In this document: positions 43,744-55,164 of the stretch, one piece after another
Layout: each line of letters begins with the position of its first letter
Position numbering within the stretch: position 1 is the stretch's first letter
DNA from: Hippopus hippopus
Taxonomy: Eukaryota > Mollusca > Bivalvia > Cardiida > Cardiidae
Assembly (NCBI GenBank): GCA_946811185.2
Contig: OX328107.1
Span: forward strand, 23,085,587 to 23,149,586
Length of the DNA: 64,000 nucleotides
Reading direction: 5' to 3'
Position numbers and translations under genes: made by a program
The notes under the pieces: model-generated
Databases searched by the model: none
Told to the model about the DNA's origin: nothing
Seen by the model: only the letters and a program-made list of their open reading frames with translations

Positions 43744-43865
43744 ACGTAATTCACTTCGGGATAGATGTCAAATAATAGCCTTTGTATCGAGTCGAGCATA
43801 CATTTCAGAACATCGTGAGAGTTGGGTGTCATTATTTCTCAGTCGGGTGGATCGTGTGCATGAAA

Positions 43866-43876
43866 TATATAAATAG
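43866..43876 (+). promoter_or_regulatory. TATA-box candidate of Ras-dva-like gene
   Basis: TATATAAATAG about 150 bases before the predicted start codon, which would put transcription start near 43895-43905. Inferred from sequence only. Confidence 0.4.
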
Positions 43877-44015
43877 TATTGTCGTATTAAAGGACTACAT
43901 TTAAAAGATAGTTGTATCGCTGAAACGTCACAAAATCAAACCGAAAGAGTGAAGAGTCTAATAAATATAATAGTTTTCTGCAAAGGAATCAAACCTGATT
44001 AATTATAGTGATTCG

Positions 44016-44032
44016 ATGATAAGGATGCATAT
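44016..44032 (+). CDS. Ras-dva-like exon 1 (17 coding bases)
   Basis: ATG at 44016 (MIRMHI) or, with a better start context, in-frame ATG at 44025. The strong donor GTAAGTAT and the phase match make this the likely start. An unspliced start at 44757 would translate the polypyrimidine tract. Confidence 0.65.
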
Positions 44033-45476
44033 GTAAGTATATCCCTTTTATTTTATTTTATTAACCTTTATTTTACTTTATTTTATCTTATTTTATTTCC
44101 TAGGTTCCCTGTTTCTTCTGTTCTCAGTTTAAGTATCAGATCCGATTGAAAAAATGATACAGTATCATTCTTTTCTGTCCTTTTTAAACCTTCGTTGTCC
44201 AATATTTTTCGAAATTGATCGATGGAAAGTGAGTTTTACTTTTTAGGTCGATAAAGATCAAGATCAGACTGCATTTGCAGAAAGTGGAATTAGAACAGAA
44301 TTTGTCTGAGTTTACCTAATTTTTTACTATACGACAAAATCTAAGACTACCACATACTGAAACAATTAGCATGATAACTTAATTATCGTTTACATGGTTC
44401 AATTTGACTTTGCAAAGGTCACCGGTATTTTCTCAGAATCCCAATGTTTTCGAAAACTATCTCGTCTCTGAAGATATAAATTATTGTGGTGAAAGAATAA
44501 AGTTCCGCAGCCAGTTTAGTTACAAATATTTTATAGGCCTTATTCCCAAGGGTCATCAAAAACTCAGGGCTGTATGGTAAAGGGATTAATCATATAACAG
44601 TACTCGCGCAGACAGCGTAGATCAAAAGCAGTAAAACGTGAATTCAAACCAATAATCCCTCCGAAATTTAGCGAAAATATGCTGCCCAGCAATTTTCTAC
44701 TTTTCCCATAATGTATCCGAACGCCATTTATCTTACAAAGGTAAAAAAAAAAGGTATTGTTTAGTAAATTGATACAAATACATGTATTTCATTTCCAGTT
44801 TTTATCTTTTCATTTCAGATTTGGTCATGAAAAATGTCCAAGAGGCGGGACCTATTTTCAAGTGCGTAATTATATCCGTGTCGTTGTAATGGGGGCGGAA
44901 GGGGTTGGTAAAACTGCGCTCATAAACCAGTGCCTTAACAGAACTTTCACAGAGAAGCACAAGAGAACTATAGAGGAGCAATATTTCTACAGTGGACATA
45001 ATTTTGATGTGGAAATTTTAGATACTTCCGGTTCTTATAACTTCCCGGACATGATGAAAATCGCCATCCAACAAGGGGACGTGTTTGTATTAGTATTTTC
45101 AGTGAATGATGACAGAACTTTTGACCGTGTTTCACAATTAAGGAAAAATGTAATGGACGTTAGAGGTAGAGTGCCCATGATTATTGTGGGTAATAAAGCG
45201 GACGAAAAAGACCGAAAAGTTCCATATAATATCGCGGATGCAGTTGCCAGCATAGACTGGAACTGCACTTACCATGACGTCACGGCCAAAGACTATGACG
45301 CCGTAACGGCCATATTTAACGACATTTTTACACACTATCCGGCTCTGTGCGGGGAGAAAATTACACTTCGACCCAGACAGGGTCGACAGGTCGAAGCAGA
45401 AAAAGAAAAAAGACAATCGGACAGAAAATCAGCAAGACTAAGTGACATTGTTAAAAAATTGTGGACTCGCAACTAG
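44016..45476 (+). CDS. Ras-dva-like small GTPase (2 coding exons)
   Basis: Exons 44016-44032 and 44819-45476, 224 residues. Exon 1 ends AT|GTAAGT and the acceptor is tttcag|A; together they form an ATA codon and keep frame. The fold is a Ras-type GTPase: P-loop GAEGVGKT (residues 31-38), switch I with T56, DTSGSYNFP (74-82), NKAD (131-134), TAK (161-163). The ILDTSGSY.FP pattern and EKHKRTIEE are typical of the Ras-dva subfamily. The Ras Gly12 position is Glu33 and the Gln61 position is Ser78, so slow or absent intrinsic GTP hydrolysis is expected (inference). The basic C-tail ends KLWTRN, with no CAAX box, so lipid anchoring there is not expected. RASD or other Ras-like groups are the alternatives. 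Confidence 0.88.
44325..44587 (-). repeat. Family B remnant in the GTPase intron
   Basis: ttactatacgacaaaatcta, tctcagaatcccaatgtttt and ctgtatggtaaagggatt ends; core lost. Confidence 0.5.
44819..45476 (+). CDS. Ras-dva-like exon 2 (whole GTPase domain)
   Basis: Acceptor catttcag at 44811-44818; open to TAG at 45474-45476. Carries all five G motifs and the basic tail. Confidence 0.92.
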
Positions 45477-45551
45477 ATCTAGCTGATTTCTCCCAGTGCT
45501 TCTATACAACGAAAACTTTGCCCGGGCCCAATCTTGCTTATGAGATAGTAT

Positions 45552-45765
45552 GTTAACTCTACCAGTCGAAAAGAAAAAAGACTTTCCCAATTTGAAAGCA
45601 TTTGCAGATCAAAAATCAAATTTGGCGCAAGTGATGGGATTTGATTTTGAAAGGTTAAAAAAAGTATCACGGGAAACGGGGTATCTGCTGGTTACCACCA
45701 TTTCTCCTTTTTGCACATTGTGTTCTTAAGCTTTCTTCCTCAGTTCCGTAAAATCACAGAATTAC
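45552..45765 (-). mobile_element. MITE family B copy, decayed
   Basis: tttgaaagcatttgcagatc, gtatctgctggttacc and the arm catttctcctttttgcacat. Probably within the GTPase 3-prime UTR. Confidence 0.62.
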
Positions 45766-45787
45766 TGTCAGGAGGAAGGCCGATATA

Positions 45788-46043
45788 TGGCTTGCGACAC
45801 GCGAAAAGGGGCATTCGGACATTTGCGTAAATTGTCGTCTCGGATCAGCCTGCGCAGTCCGCGCAGGCTAATCCGAGACAGCACTTTACGACTACATTAG
45901 ATTTTGTGCGACGGTAGACTTGCGCAAAACAGAAAATTACATAAAAACGGAAAGTGTCGTGTCGGATTAGTCTGCGCATGCTGATCCGAGACGACACTTT
46001 ACGCAAATGTCCGAATGCCCCTTTTCGCGTGTTGCAAGCCAAT
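45788..46043. mobile_element. MITE family D, full copy
   Basis: Ends ggcttgcgacacgcgaaaag / cttttcgcgtgttgcaagcc; first hairpin complete (45835-45890), second shortened (45955-46005). Confidence 0.82.
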
Positions 46044-46275
46044 TATAGAGTTCCTATTAAAGACAATGGTCAAATTCATCCAAACTATTGCAATTGTAGA
46101 GCTTTTTTTAACTCTTTACTAGACGACAAAGTTAAAGACTTTACCAAATAATCCTGTGTGTAATCAACCCGGAGGTACGAGTCTGGTAAAGCTTTAAAGA
46201 CATATGATTTAATATGAAAATGCCGTCTACACTCACCATTGGCGAGTCTATAATACTGTAGCTGGTAATCGATGA

Positions 46276-46477
46276 GTTTAACCTTTCGGCGCCACAGTGA
46301 CTTTTGCGGACGGCATAGATCAAGATCAGACTGCACAGAACGTGCAGTCTGATCTTTGATCTATACCGTCCGCTTGTGCAGTCAAGTCTGTACAATCAAA
46401 ATCTTTGTAAGTGTCAGTGGATTGTATTTAGAGCTGTAGAAAGAGGTCGAGTTTATTTATTTGGCACTGAAAGAGTT
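46276..46477 (+). mobile_element. MITE family A, subtype A2, full copy
   Basis: Core at about 46322-46357 is a perfect hairpin; right flank agtggattgtatttagagct to tggcactgaaagagttaac. Confidence 0.78.
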
Positions 46478-46564
46478 AACAAGAGATATCTTAAGTAAGT
46501 AGACCTCTGGGAATAAAACCAAACTGTCTCATTTCTACATGGTAATCAAAAGCGACTATATTGG

Positions 46565-46985
46565 TGATACTTTTGCCCTGTGCTTCAGGACCCTGTTTCT
46601 TGAAAAAAAAACAACTTAAGTCTCTTATTTTGCTCAAGTCCGCTAACAGACTCATTTTCCGACTTACATGTAAGTTGACTTTGTTATCTCGGTCACATTT
46701 CACTAACACTAACAGCCTTCAGAAACATTCTCAAATTCTAAATTGACGCAACGTTTGATACTCGGCTCAGCAAAATAATGGACTAAAGTCATTTTAAAAG
46801 CCTTAAGTCCATGATTTTACTGAGTTAAGTGTGAAATGCTGTGTCAGCTTAGGACTCTGAGAATGTTTCTTAAGTCTTTTTATATAAGTAAAATGGGTCT
46901 CGAGTAACAAACCCAACTTAGTCGGAAACGGGGTCCGTCAGCAGACTTGAGCAAAATAAGAGAGTTTTTTTCGTGCAACTGGGCC
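46565..46985. mobile_element. Long palindromic element, unnamed family
   Basis: cttaagtctcttattttgct and tcaagtccgctaacagac at the left pair with the complement at about 46935-46975 (tcagcagacttgagcaaaat); the middle arms also pair in part. No other copy seen in the window. Confidence 0.6.
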
Positions 46986-47081
46986 CGGTTATTCTAGTCT
47001 GGTCAGTGGCAATCATTCTGTGCTGAAAACAAATAAGAAATATATATATATCAAGGTTTCGTATATGCGTATATGCTTTTT

Positions 47082-47083
<2 letters not shown>

Positions 47084-47143
<60 letters not shown>

Positions 47144-47144
47144 T
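47084..47144. repeat. (GA)n microsatellite
   Basis: AG run of about 60 bases; shorter GA runs at 47202-47250 and 47320-47338. Confidence 0.95.
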
Positions 47145-47452
47145 AGTTGTACCAGCTATAGAAATGATTGCTTTATTAATGTTTGATGTTAATTTAGAGG
47201 AGAGAAAGAAAGAGAGACAGAATGAGATAGAAAGAAAGACAGAGAAAGAGTCAGAGCACTTGTGCAAATGATGAAAATGATAGCTTTGTTAATGTTAATT
47301 TGTCTGCAAATTAAGTTGAAAGAGAGAGAGAGAGAGTAGTTTTTAAAATGATAATGGCTTAGCCTACATTAACATGTATATTTATATGCAAAATTTCTTC
47401 TCCAAAATGCCAAAATGCTCTCATACTGTATTTGCATTTACAACAATGTTCT

Positions 47453-47683
47453 TCACCCTTTACCAAACTATACCGTATTTGTGCGGCATCGAAGAAAAAA
47501 GGAACTGAAAACATCGTCGGAAAAGGAGAAAATGCTGGTTACCAGCATTTTCTCCTTTTCCGACAATGTTTTTCTGTCCTTTCCTGGGTAAATCCAATCA
47601 TTTGAACAGCATTCTATCGTTCGTCTGTGCTTAAATGGTTTCACTATGGACGACCTAAAATTTTGTCGTCGGGTAAAGAGTTA
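47453..47683 (+). mobile_element. MITE family B, full copy
   Basis: Core 47508-47572. Both arms have the same change (TCGG / CCGA in place of TGGG / CCCA), so the stem stays perfect. Confidence 0.82.
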
Positions 47684-47689
47684 AAGCAA

Positions 47690-48119
47690 ATAATCCAATT
47701 CAACACGACTTCAAAGATCTCATCTTATGAATGCTTATACTACAATAAACATTTATATTTTGATATTTAAAACCCGATGTTACTTTCTTTATTTTCGCAC
47801 TACATTGCGAAGGGAAATAACCTTGCATATCCAAAATTATATGTATCCAATTACTTCCCTTGCTAAAGTAGAGAATCGTTTGCAGAATTTCATTCATTTC
47901 TCAGCGGTCATTCCACCAATTTTTTGACTCTTAGAGCTTTCTTTCCAGTGAATAGTCAGCAGGCCCTTTCGCTGCTTTCCCATATTTTTCGTATTCCTTT
48001 TCCATTTTCGTTTTCCGTATGCGCCGTGTGAAAAGGCTACATTCGACTGCTTAGGACACTGTCAAACTGTGAAAGAATCATTAGTGTTACCACGGAAAGT
48101 GTTCACTAAACATTCAAAA
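47690..48119. other. Stretch with no recognised feature
   Basis: AT-rich, no exon borders with a supported frame and no repeat match. Confidence 0.5.
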
Positions 48120-48285
48120 TTGCACTCTTAGTCTAATCCAAGATTTATATAGTAGTACAATTATTGATTGACTGAGCCAGTTTATTCAGCCAAGCAGAAA
48201 TTGTGTTTCTTGGAACTGTAGAACATTCTTGAGAGTTACTTGAGGGATGTAATTCAGAATGGTCTATAAATACGGGCTCGGGGGT
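48120..48285. repeat. Family E, decayed copy
   Basis: attgattgactgagccagtt...agcagaaattgtgtttc and an end tggtctataaatacggg. Confidence 0.45.
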
Positions 48286-48696
48286 TGTTCATGTCAATGA
48301 CCAGACCAAGGTCGCTCTGTCTCATTGGCAATTATAGAGTCGATTCTCGTGTCTGTCAAAAGTAATTATCATGACAATGCTATTTCTTAGGTATTCGGGT
48401 CCTATTTCTGTTTGTGTATATCAAGTTGTGCATTTCTAGTTATGCATTCTCCAGAAATGCGTACAACCCAATACACTACTAGACAAAATGCTATAAAACT
48501 GACTAAAGCCGATCGCAAAAACACTGTATTTGAATTTAAAAGAAATTTGAGGACCGTAATTTAGAATGAAATTGCGGAGGGTGAAGGGTTAGTCCTCCGA
48601 TCCGCCTGGTCTTATCTTAAACTTCCGCGGCTTAACAAAATAGACATCTCTTACCGACGTCCAGAAAAAAAAAATTTTTCCATTGAAAACGTCTAT

Positions 48697-48906
48697 AACC
48701 CACCCTCTGTGAAAAGGGCCTTAATGCATCTGCAAAAAGTATCGACCCTTGTCAGCCTGCGCTGATGTCCAAGGACCAATCTATCTCAGGATTCAGTTGG
48801 TTGTTAGACAAAATGGATTTTATGGATCCATAATTATGTGATGATTCGCTTGGTATAAAACATCACGCAGATGCATTAAACCCCCTTTTGACAGAGCATT
48901 GCTCAT
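48697..48906 (-). mobile_element. MITE family C, copy with half core
   Basis: Right arm of the core deleted after gtcagcctgcgc; end ttttgacagagcattgctca. Confidence 0.72.
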
Positions 48907-48987
48907 ATGTTTCTGTTAATCCATAGTTCTGTGCAGACTGATCTCGTCCGCAAAAGTCTCCTATATCTTACATAGCGATACAGGAGT

Positions 48988-49190
48988 CTTGTGTGCCCGA
49001 GTGGTTTGGTGCAGGATTCGAAATTCGGTGGTCCCGTTTCGATCCTCATTCGAAACCTTTGGTCTTCCGTTGGAGAGGCCTCAGGCAAGTTTTTTCAAAG
49101 CCATAGCCTTGTTTTTGACATTAAAAAAAAAAACACGTTAATAAATGAGTAGTCAACGTGATACCCATAATGTTGCAAGCGGCGTCACAC
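48988..49190 (+). mobile_element. SINE-2 copy, diverged
   Basis: tgtgcccgagtggtttggtg and gtggtcccgtttcgatcctc (A- and B-box-like), end tgttgcaagcggcgt. Confidence 0.6.
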
Positions 49191-49209
49191 GTCATTATAC
49201 GTACTCTTC

Positions 49210-49428
49210 AGCACACGACAACATCGTACACTTGTTCAGCCTTGTAAGCCTTTGCAGACGACAATTTAAATGTAGCCCAAATTAGGGACTTTATCTTTGA
49301 TAGGGTAGGAACAATTGTGGGAAAAGGAGAAAATGCTGGTTTCCAGCATTTTCTCCTTTTCCCACAAGGTGTTCAAAAGGCCTCTTCCTTAGGGTCCTCA
49401 AAACTGGGATTGTGTGAAAAAAGGTTAA
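49210..49428 (-). mobile_element. MITE family B, full copy
   Basis: Core about 49312-49372 (aatgctggtttccagcattt centre). Confidence 0.8.
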
Positions 49429-49854
49429 ACAAACAGTAATTCAACGTTGTTAAACTCGAAGGTCAGGTTGCATGTTCATTGCAGCGTGATGTTTATCTAT
49501 TCGGCCAAAAAAAAACCATATTATAACTGCTTAATGGCTGCTAAAGACTGAATTCTATCGTCGCCAAAGAGACAAAATTAACATTTACATAACGATGCCC
49601 AAATAAAAATACACCAAAAAAAAAAAAATGAAGTCCCTTTGGTCCAGGTACACTGAAGCAGAAGATGGTAAAGATCCTAGATCAGCCTGCATGTTTTGCT
49701 CATTCTGATCTTTATCTACATCGTGTGCAAACGTTTCTTATATCCTCCTTAGCTGGCAAAGAGTATATAAATGTATATGTCTAGCAAACACGAGTCTTAA
49801 GTAAGGTACATTATAGACATGATCTTTCCAATGCATATACCTGCCTCGCTCCCT

Positions 49855-49990
49855 TTACTCTTTAGCAGACGACACAGTCATACTTTAATCCAAATTGAAG
49901 CATTAACATTTTGCAGACAAATACTCCTTACCAGACGACACAGTTTTACTTAGGTCCAAATTGAAAGCATTAAATTTTTTTCAGACAAAT
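49855..49990. repeat. Two family B ends in tandem
   Basis: actctttagcagacgacaca and actccttaccagacgacaca, each followed by tccaaattgaa...cagacaaat, about 66 bases apart. Confidence 0.6.
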
Positions 49991-50132
49991 CGAGCATACC
50001 GTCAATCGTTTGTCCAACATTTTCTAACATACAGTTTTCTAAGGTGCGAAATTATACTACTTGATCTTCTATTTGATTCAATCTTTTGGCTAAAAAAATA
50101 ACTGAGAATTATCTTGTAGAGGATGGAATTGA

Positions 50133-50398
50133 GCAGTGCTATCTGAAAAGGAGATTTAATGTATCTGCAAAAAGTATCGACCCAGGCCAGCCTGCGCAGG
50201 CCGCGCAGGCTGACCTGGGTCGAAACTTTTTGCTTTAGGTAAATTTTCTGCATGTCCAAGCACTATTGTTCCTCAGGGTTCAGCCGGTTGTTGGACAAAA
50301 TGCATTTGATAGGTCAATAATTATGTAATGATTTGTTTGGTTTAATGAATCACGGAGATGTAATAAACCCTACTTCCACAGGACATAGCTTAAATAAT
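50133..50398 (-). mobile_element. MITE family C, full copy
   Basis: Core 50180-50225, centre gcctgcgcaggccgcgcagg; inverted ends decayed. Confidence 0.78.
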
Positions 50399-50399
50399 T

Positions 50400-51473
50400 T
50401 TGGCCTAATGATATGCCTTCAGTCTTCTGCGGAGAAATTCTGAGAAATATGTTAAGGATTCCTCATTGTAAAGGGCCAAACATACACACTCGCGGAGGTT
50501 TATTTGTTAGCAATAAACAAAACAAAATATTCGCCTGTTCATTATAGCAGACGATAGGTACAGCTGGAAGAAAATGAACAGCAGACGACTACTGCACGCG
50601 CTTTCTCCCACACTTAATAAATTTCCCGAACGCCGATTGGTTGCTAAGTCACCTGTATATGGAAACGACCTCTGCAAGCTAAGGTCACGCCAGTCCAAAA
50701 CCTCGTTCTCAGAATCTCCGACAAATAAGGTAAACACTACAGAAAATATAGGGTTTCCTCTATGTCTTATACCTGTATGCCAATGTTTTCGAATGCTTCT
50801 ACCCCCACGAAAAAAGATTCGCTGTACACGCGACTCAGCTATCTCTGTACTGCACGAGCTCGGTGCTTTCTCCCTCTCACTACTTCACCGAGCCTTGCTT
50901 CATCATCAGTGTGTTAGATTCTCGACAATTTCAGTGCTAACGCTCTATGGGAATTGTTTACACCTGAACTAAAGGTTTAGGTAAGTGACGGCATGTTTTA
51001 AACGATATGTACCTCTAATTAATTGACTAATGTTTACTTGATTAATTGATTTTTAAACTGGTTGCTGTCCGGCATTTGTGTGAGCAGTGGGCCCATGATA
51101 AGGATCGGAACCAGTATCATTCCTGCTTCCGTTTCGAAACAGGTGGCAGATTGGACTTCAAAGCCATCATTCCTGTAGGACGTTTTTCAAGTATTTTAAC
51201 TTTCATCTCATTTTATGCTATGTTGATAACGAAGCATTTAAGTGTTTGTACAGACACAATTGTTTTATTCATTTTCCGTTCATTTATTGTCGCCACCGGT
51301 TGCCCACATCGTTGACGCCCCCCACCCCCATCCCCCCAGAAGGTGTTACGGTCGGATAGTCCAAGAAAACCATCCTAAGTTACGCCTGGTTCTTTAACGT
51401 GCTCGGTGTATAGCACTGTCACACGGAACCTACGTTGTCACAATATCGCATGACCTGTCAAAATTGCGATGTC

Positions 51474-51477
<4 letters not shown>
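50400..51477. other. Unassigned, less AT-rich stretch
   Basis: About 50560-51350 differs in composition from its surroundings. A frame at 50574-50972 and one at 51046-51315 are open, with a possible donor AAATAAG|GTAAAC at 50729, but neither translation is recognised and no matching exon follows. Possibly a promoter or a non-coding first exon. Confidence 0.3.

Positions 51478-51507
<30 letters not shown>
51478..51507. repeat. (GA)n microsatellite
   Basis: GA dinucleotide run. Confidence 0.95.
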
Positions 51508-51510
<3 letters not shown>

Positions 51511-51526
51511 TGAGAAAAACAACACG

Positions 51527-51796
51527 AGCTATGATCTGGCTAAAGGGGGCTTGATGCATATCCGGGATGCATTACACCAAGCATGTCATCCCATGGTTAA
51601 TGATCTATATACATGTATTCCATTACGTTTAACGATCAAGTGAATCTAGAGGTAGAATGGTCCTTATGCCACGTAGAAAGTCTACAAATAGCAAAAAGTT
51701 TCGACCCATGTCAGCCTGCGCGGACTGCGCAGGGCTGACATGGGTCGAATCTTTTTTGCAGGTGAATTAAGCCCCCTTTTCACAGAGCATGGCTAA
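51527..51796 (+). mobile_element. MITE family C, full copy
   Basis: Core 51701-51748; both arms carry CATG instead of CAGG. Ends gagctatgatctggctaaag / cacagagcatggct. Confidence 0.8.
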
Positions 51797-51924
51797 TATA
51801 CCAGCAGTTAATTAATAATTACCCAAACCAAGCAAAAGTTAGAACAAGATACAAACAATTGGGCATTTCTAACGTACCTTTTTATGCAGAACATAACCCT
51901 GTAAGTGATGGACCGGACGTGAGT

Positions 51925-52000
51925 TGCTTTTGCGGATCAGTTAGATCAAGATCAGACAGCACAGAACTTGCAGTCTGATCATATGTCTACAATGTCCACT
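51925..52000. mobile_element. MITE family A, short copy
   Basis: gatcagacagcacagaactt / gcagtctgatcatatgtcta. Confidence 0.6.
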
Positions 52001-52234
52001 ACTTTGTCACAAATTCTAGCCAAAAAACCTTGAAATAGAAAATTTTGACTGTTTTCTGGTGTAACCGATAAAATGTTTGGCTAGAAAATACCCCCACCTA
52101 TCTAGAACACTTGTAAAATGATTCGTGGACCATGTCCGAATCCAGATATTGCTAAGGAGTACCTACAAGTTAGGCTTGAATGAGAAAACATAGCTTACTT
52201 GGATGGACAATACTCCCTCACACCAGAATCACTA

Positions 52235-52488
52235 GAAAGCGGGGGTTTAATGCACCTCCGGGCTGCACTATATCAAGTAAGTCATCACATTATGATGGAT
52301 CCATAGAATCCATTTTTCTAACAACCGACTGAATCTGGAGGTTGAATAGTCCTTTAACATACAGAAAATTTATCAATTTGTAAAAAGTTTCGACCCAGGT
52401 CAGTCTGCGCGGACTGCGCAGGCTGACCTGGTTCGATACTTTTTGCAGATGCATTAAACCCTCTTTTTCACACAGCTTGACTCAGTTG
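52235..52488 (+). mobile_element. MITE family C, full copy
   Basis: Core 52390-52436 (ggtcagtctgcgcggactgc with partner). Confidence 0.78.
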
Positions 52489-52774
52489 TGATACAGTGAC
52501 CAAAAATATGGGTAAGTGAGCTGAATGATTCATGGGTTATTGACCCTTATGACAAATCTGGTGATTGTCGAAAATTCTGCTTTTGCCAAGGGCTAAATTA
52601 TATGGGTAACTAAGCAAAGGTAATCGCTGTCACAACGTTTGGTCTTTTACGAGGCAACAAATGACAAATCATTGTTTGAAGGTGGCTTATTATTATTTTT
52701 TTTTTAAACCAAACCAAACTTCGAAAGTGTTTCCACTGAACTAAGTAGGTCGATGGATGGCAAAATTCAGGCCC

Positions 52775-52985
52775 GTTAAAGTAGAAAGCGTATGCATATG
52801 AAAAATATACTGTAATCTGGCTCAAATGATGTCTGAAAGTTGCCTTTGAAAGGATGGAAAACATTATCGGAAAAGAGGGGAAATGCTGGTAACCTGGTTA
52901 CTAGTATTTTTTCCCTTTCGCGTATCATTTTTAAAAGCTTCTGGCCCATTGGTCTTTAAACCTTGGAATTTGTGGTACAGGGTTA
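52775..52985 (-). mobile_element. MITE family B copy
   Basis: Core aaatgctggtaacctggtta...ttttttccctttcg, decayed; end gtggtacagggttaa. Confidence 0.68.
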
Positions 52986-53139
52986 AACAGCTGGACCAGG
53001 CCGAAGATACTTTCTGCAGACTTTCTAGAAAAAGATCAGACTGTATAGAACATGCTCAGATCTTGGATCTACATTGTTGGCTCTCAACATTGTCAACAAA
53101 TTGTTGAACAATATAATCCTTTCAGAGCCACAGGTGAAA

Positions 53140-53305
53140 ACAGGGGCATTTTCGGACGGCATAGATTAAGATCAGATTGCACAGAATGCATACCGTCCAC
53201 TTGTATAGTCGACCGTATAAGATGAAGATGTTTCTATATTTCATTGAAATGTAATTTTCTGCCGTCAAAGAGGCTGAGTTTATATATTTGTCGCTGAAAG
53301 AGTTT
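53140..53305 (+). mobile_element. MITE family A, subtype A2, half core
   Basis: ttttcggacggcatagatta, one arm gatcagattgcacagaatg, then ataccgtccacttgtatagt and the A2 right flank. Confidence 0.62.
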
Positions 53306-53527
53306 TCTCTTTACCAAACGGCAAAATTTTGGTCTGAACGGAGTTGAAAGCGTTTGCTGACTACAAATTAAATGTTGCGAAAATGATGATTTCTCTCTTC
53401 GATAGGTTAGAAAATATTGTGGGAAAAGAAGAAAATGCTGTTTACCAGCATTTTCTTCTTTCTCCACAATATTTTCAAAAGTCTAATCTACTAGGGTCAT
53501 TAAAACCAGAATTGTGTGCTGAAGGTT
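53300..53527 (-). mobile_element. MITE family B, full copy
   Basis: Core about 53410-53474, centre gctgtttaccagc; follows the A2 copy directly. Confidence 0.77.
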
Positions 53528-53744
53528 TCAATATACGTGTATATGAAAAAAAATGAAAACACTGGCTGTAGAAACCACTCGTTGCCAGTAATTTCTTCAT
53601 TAACTACAATGTTTTTAATACGTCGTGACGCAAGGTGCAGAACTTTTCTGTGTAGGGTAAATGGGTAAAAAAAAAAGATTTTTTTAAAAAAAAAAACGTT
53701 TTTCACGGTTGTTGCAAATGGACCTCGTTTCAGATTAGTTCCTA

Positions 53745-53890
53745 AAGGCACAGAGACGGCCAAAAGTAAACAGTGAGAGTGTTAAAATGTAATTAAATTT
53801 TAAATCATACTATTTAAAGGTATGGAAATTATTGTGAAGATGACAATCTGTTACTGTACGATCTGTCTAAGTATTAGTAGCTGTCAGATT
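53745..53890. repeat. Family F half copy
   Basis: ttttaaatcatactatttaa, ggtatggaaattattgtgaa, gatgacaatctgttactgta. Confidence 0.45.
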
Positions 53891-53985
53891 GATTGATTGT
53901 GTAGTGTTTAACGCCGTTTCAACATATCAGTTATAGCACGACGACCAGTACATCTGTCCATGCTTTCACAGAAACTCTAGACCAT
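53890..53985 (-). mobile_element. SINE-1 3-prime fragment (inverted)
   Basis: gtgtttaacgccgtttcaac and tctgtccatgctttcacaga. Confidence 0.6.
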
Positions 53986-54244
53986 ACTATAACGTATTGT
54001 CATCTTTAAGATAAGTTCCAGCATCCACATTGTTTAGTTTTGGCCGCCAACGGTGAGTGAGTGAGGAAAGCCCATCTGGTGCGCATTCAAGATCGCTTTC
54101 AGCCCGAATACCTCAAAGAAAAACTTAGTGGTAGTGCGAAGAGTTCATCATAGATCAGACTGCATGTTCCCGTGTTGACGATCTTAATCAACACTAATAC
54201 TGTAACCGAGGATTGCGCTTAGCCTCTCAACTATTGACATGTAA

Positions 54245-54625
54245 CTCTTTTATCAGACGACAAAATTTCAAACTTTTACCAATTCAAAAGATTTTGCAAA
54301 CGACAGATTAAACGATACTGACAACACGAAATTTGTCTTTGGAGTAGGAAACTCCGGGGAAAAAGGAGAAGATGCTGGGTATCAGACTTCTGTGCAGTTT
54401 GATCTTGCTCTACACAGTCGGTAATTATTCATTGATCCGGGAAAAGCAGCCAAAAGGTAAACCCTTAGAGCGTCAAATAAACAGACTTTTTCAGTCAAGA
54501 AATAAGACGCAAATAGTAAGAATTTCAAGGTTTCTTTTCTACAGAATGTCCAAGCAAAGCGAACAGTGTACATCAAAGACCAACCGCAGGCTCTGTGCAG
54601 TCTGATCTTGATCTACACTGCCAGC
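54245..54625. repeat. Broken B and A family fragments
   Basis: B end and flank 54245-54375, then pieces of A with cagtttgatcttgctctaca (54396) and gtgcagtctgatcttgatct (54595). Confidence 0.5.
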
Positions 54626-54642
54626 AGAAGCGCATCAACCCT

Positions 54643-54895
54643 TGACTGAATAATTAAGCCTTTTAAAGACTCTGAGAAAAAGGCCTTTTGAAAATATCGT
54701 TGGAAAAGGAGAAAATGCTGGTAACCAGCATTTTCTCCTTTTCCCACAATCTTTACTACCCTATCACGGAAAAATGTTGTCGTTTGGATCTCCTTTAATT
54801 TGTCGTCTGCAAATGCTTTCAATTTGGACCAGTGTAAGATTTTGTCGTTTTGTCGTTTCAGTCACTCCTGGCACCCCCAGGGTAAAGGGTTGTGA
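54643..54895 (+). mobile_element. MITE family B, full copy
   Basis: Core about 54691-54752; right end contains a short extra segment (cactcctggcacccccaggg) just before taaagggtt. Confidence 0.75.
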
Positions 54896-55164
54896 AATAA
54901 TTTCACACAAACATAGGTAGAATCTTGTAAACACATTACCTGGGATCTTGCAGACGATCTTTTTTTTTCGTCTTGAAGCGGCCAAATCTAAACCATTCGT
55001 GGTAAAGGAAGAAAATGCTCGTATCAATTCAGTGTTTCCTTTTGCCTGTATGTTTTCACTTTTATTGACATTTACAGTTTCTAATTCTTGTTGGTCATCC
55101 GTATTTTTCACGAGTGTTTGAAAATGTCGTCTGCTACCAATTTGTTTACGGAGGTCACGTGTTA

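Noticed and set aside
44757..44818. Start of the GTPase at the ATG at 44757
   Set aside because: The translation runs through a polypyrimidine tract and an AG acceptor; a spliced start at 44016 or 44025 is in phase and gives a sensible N-terminus.
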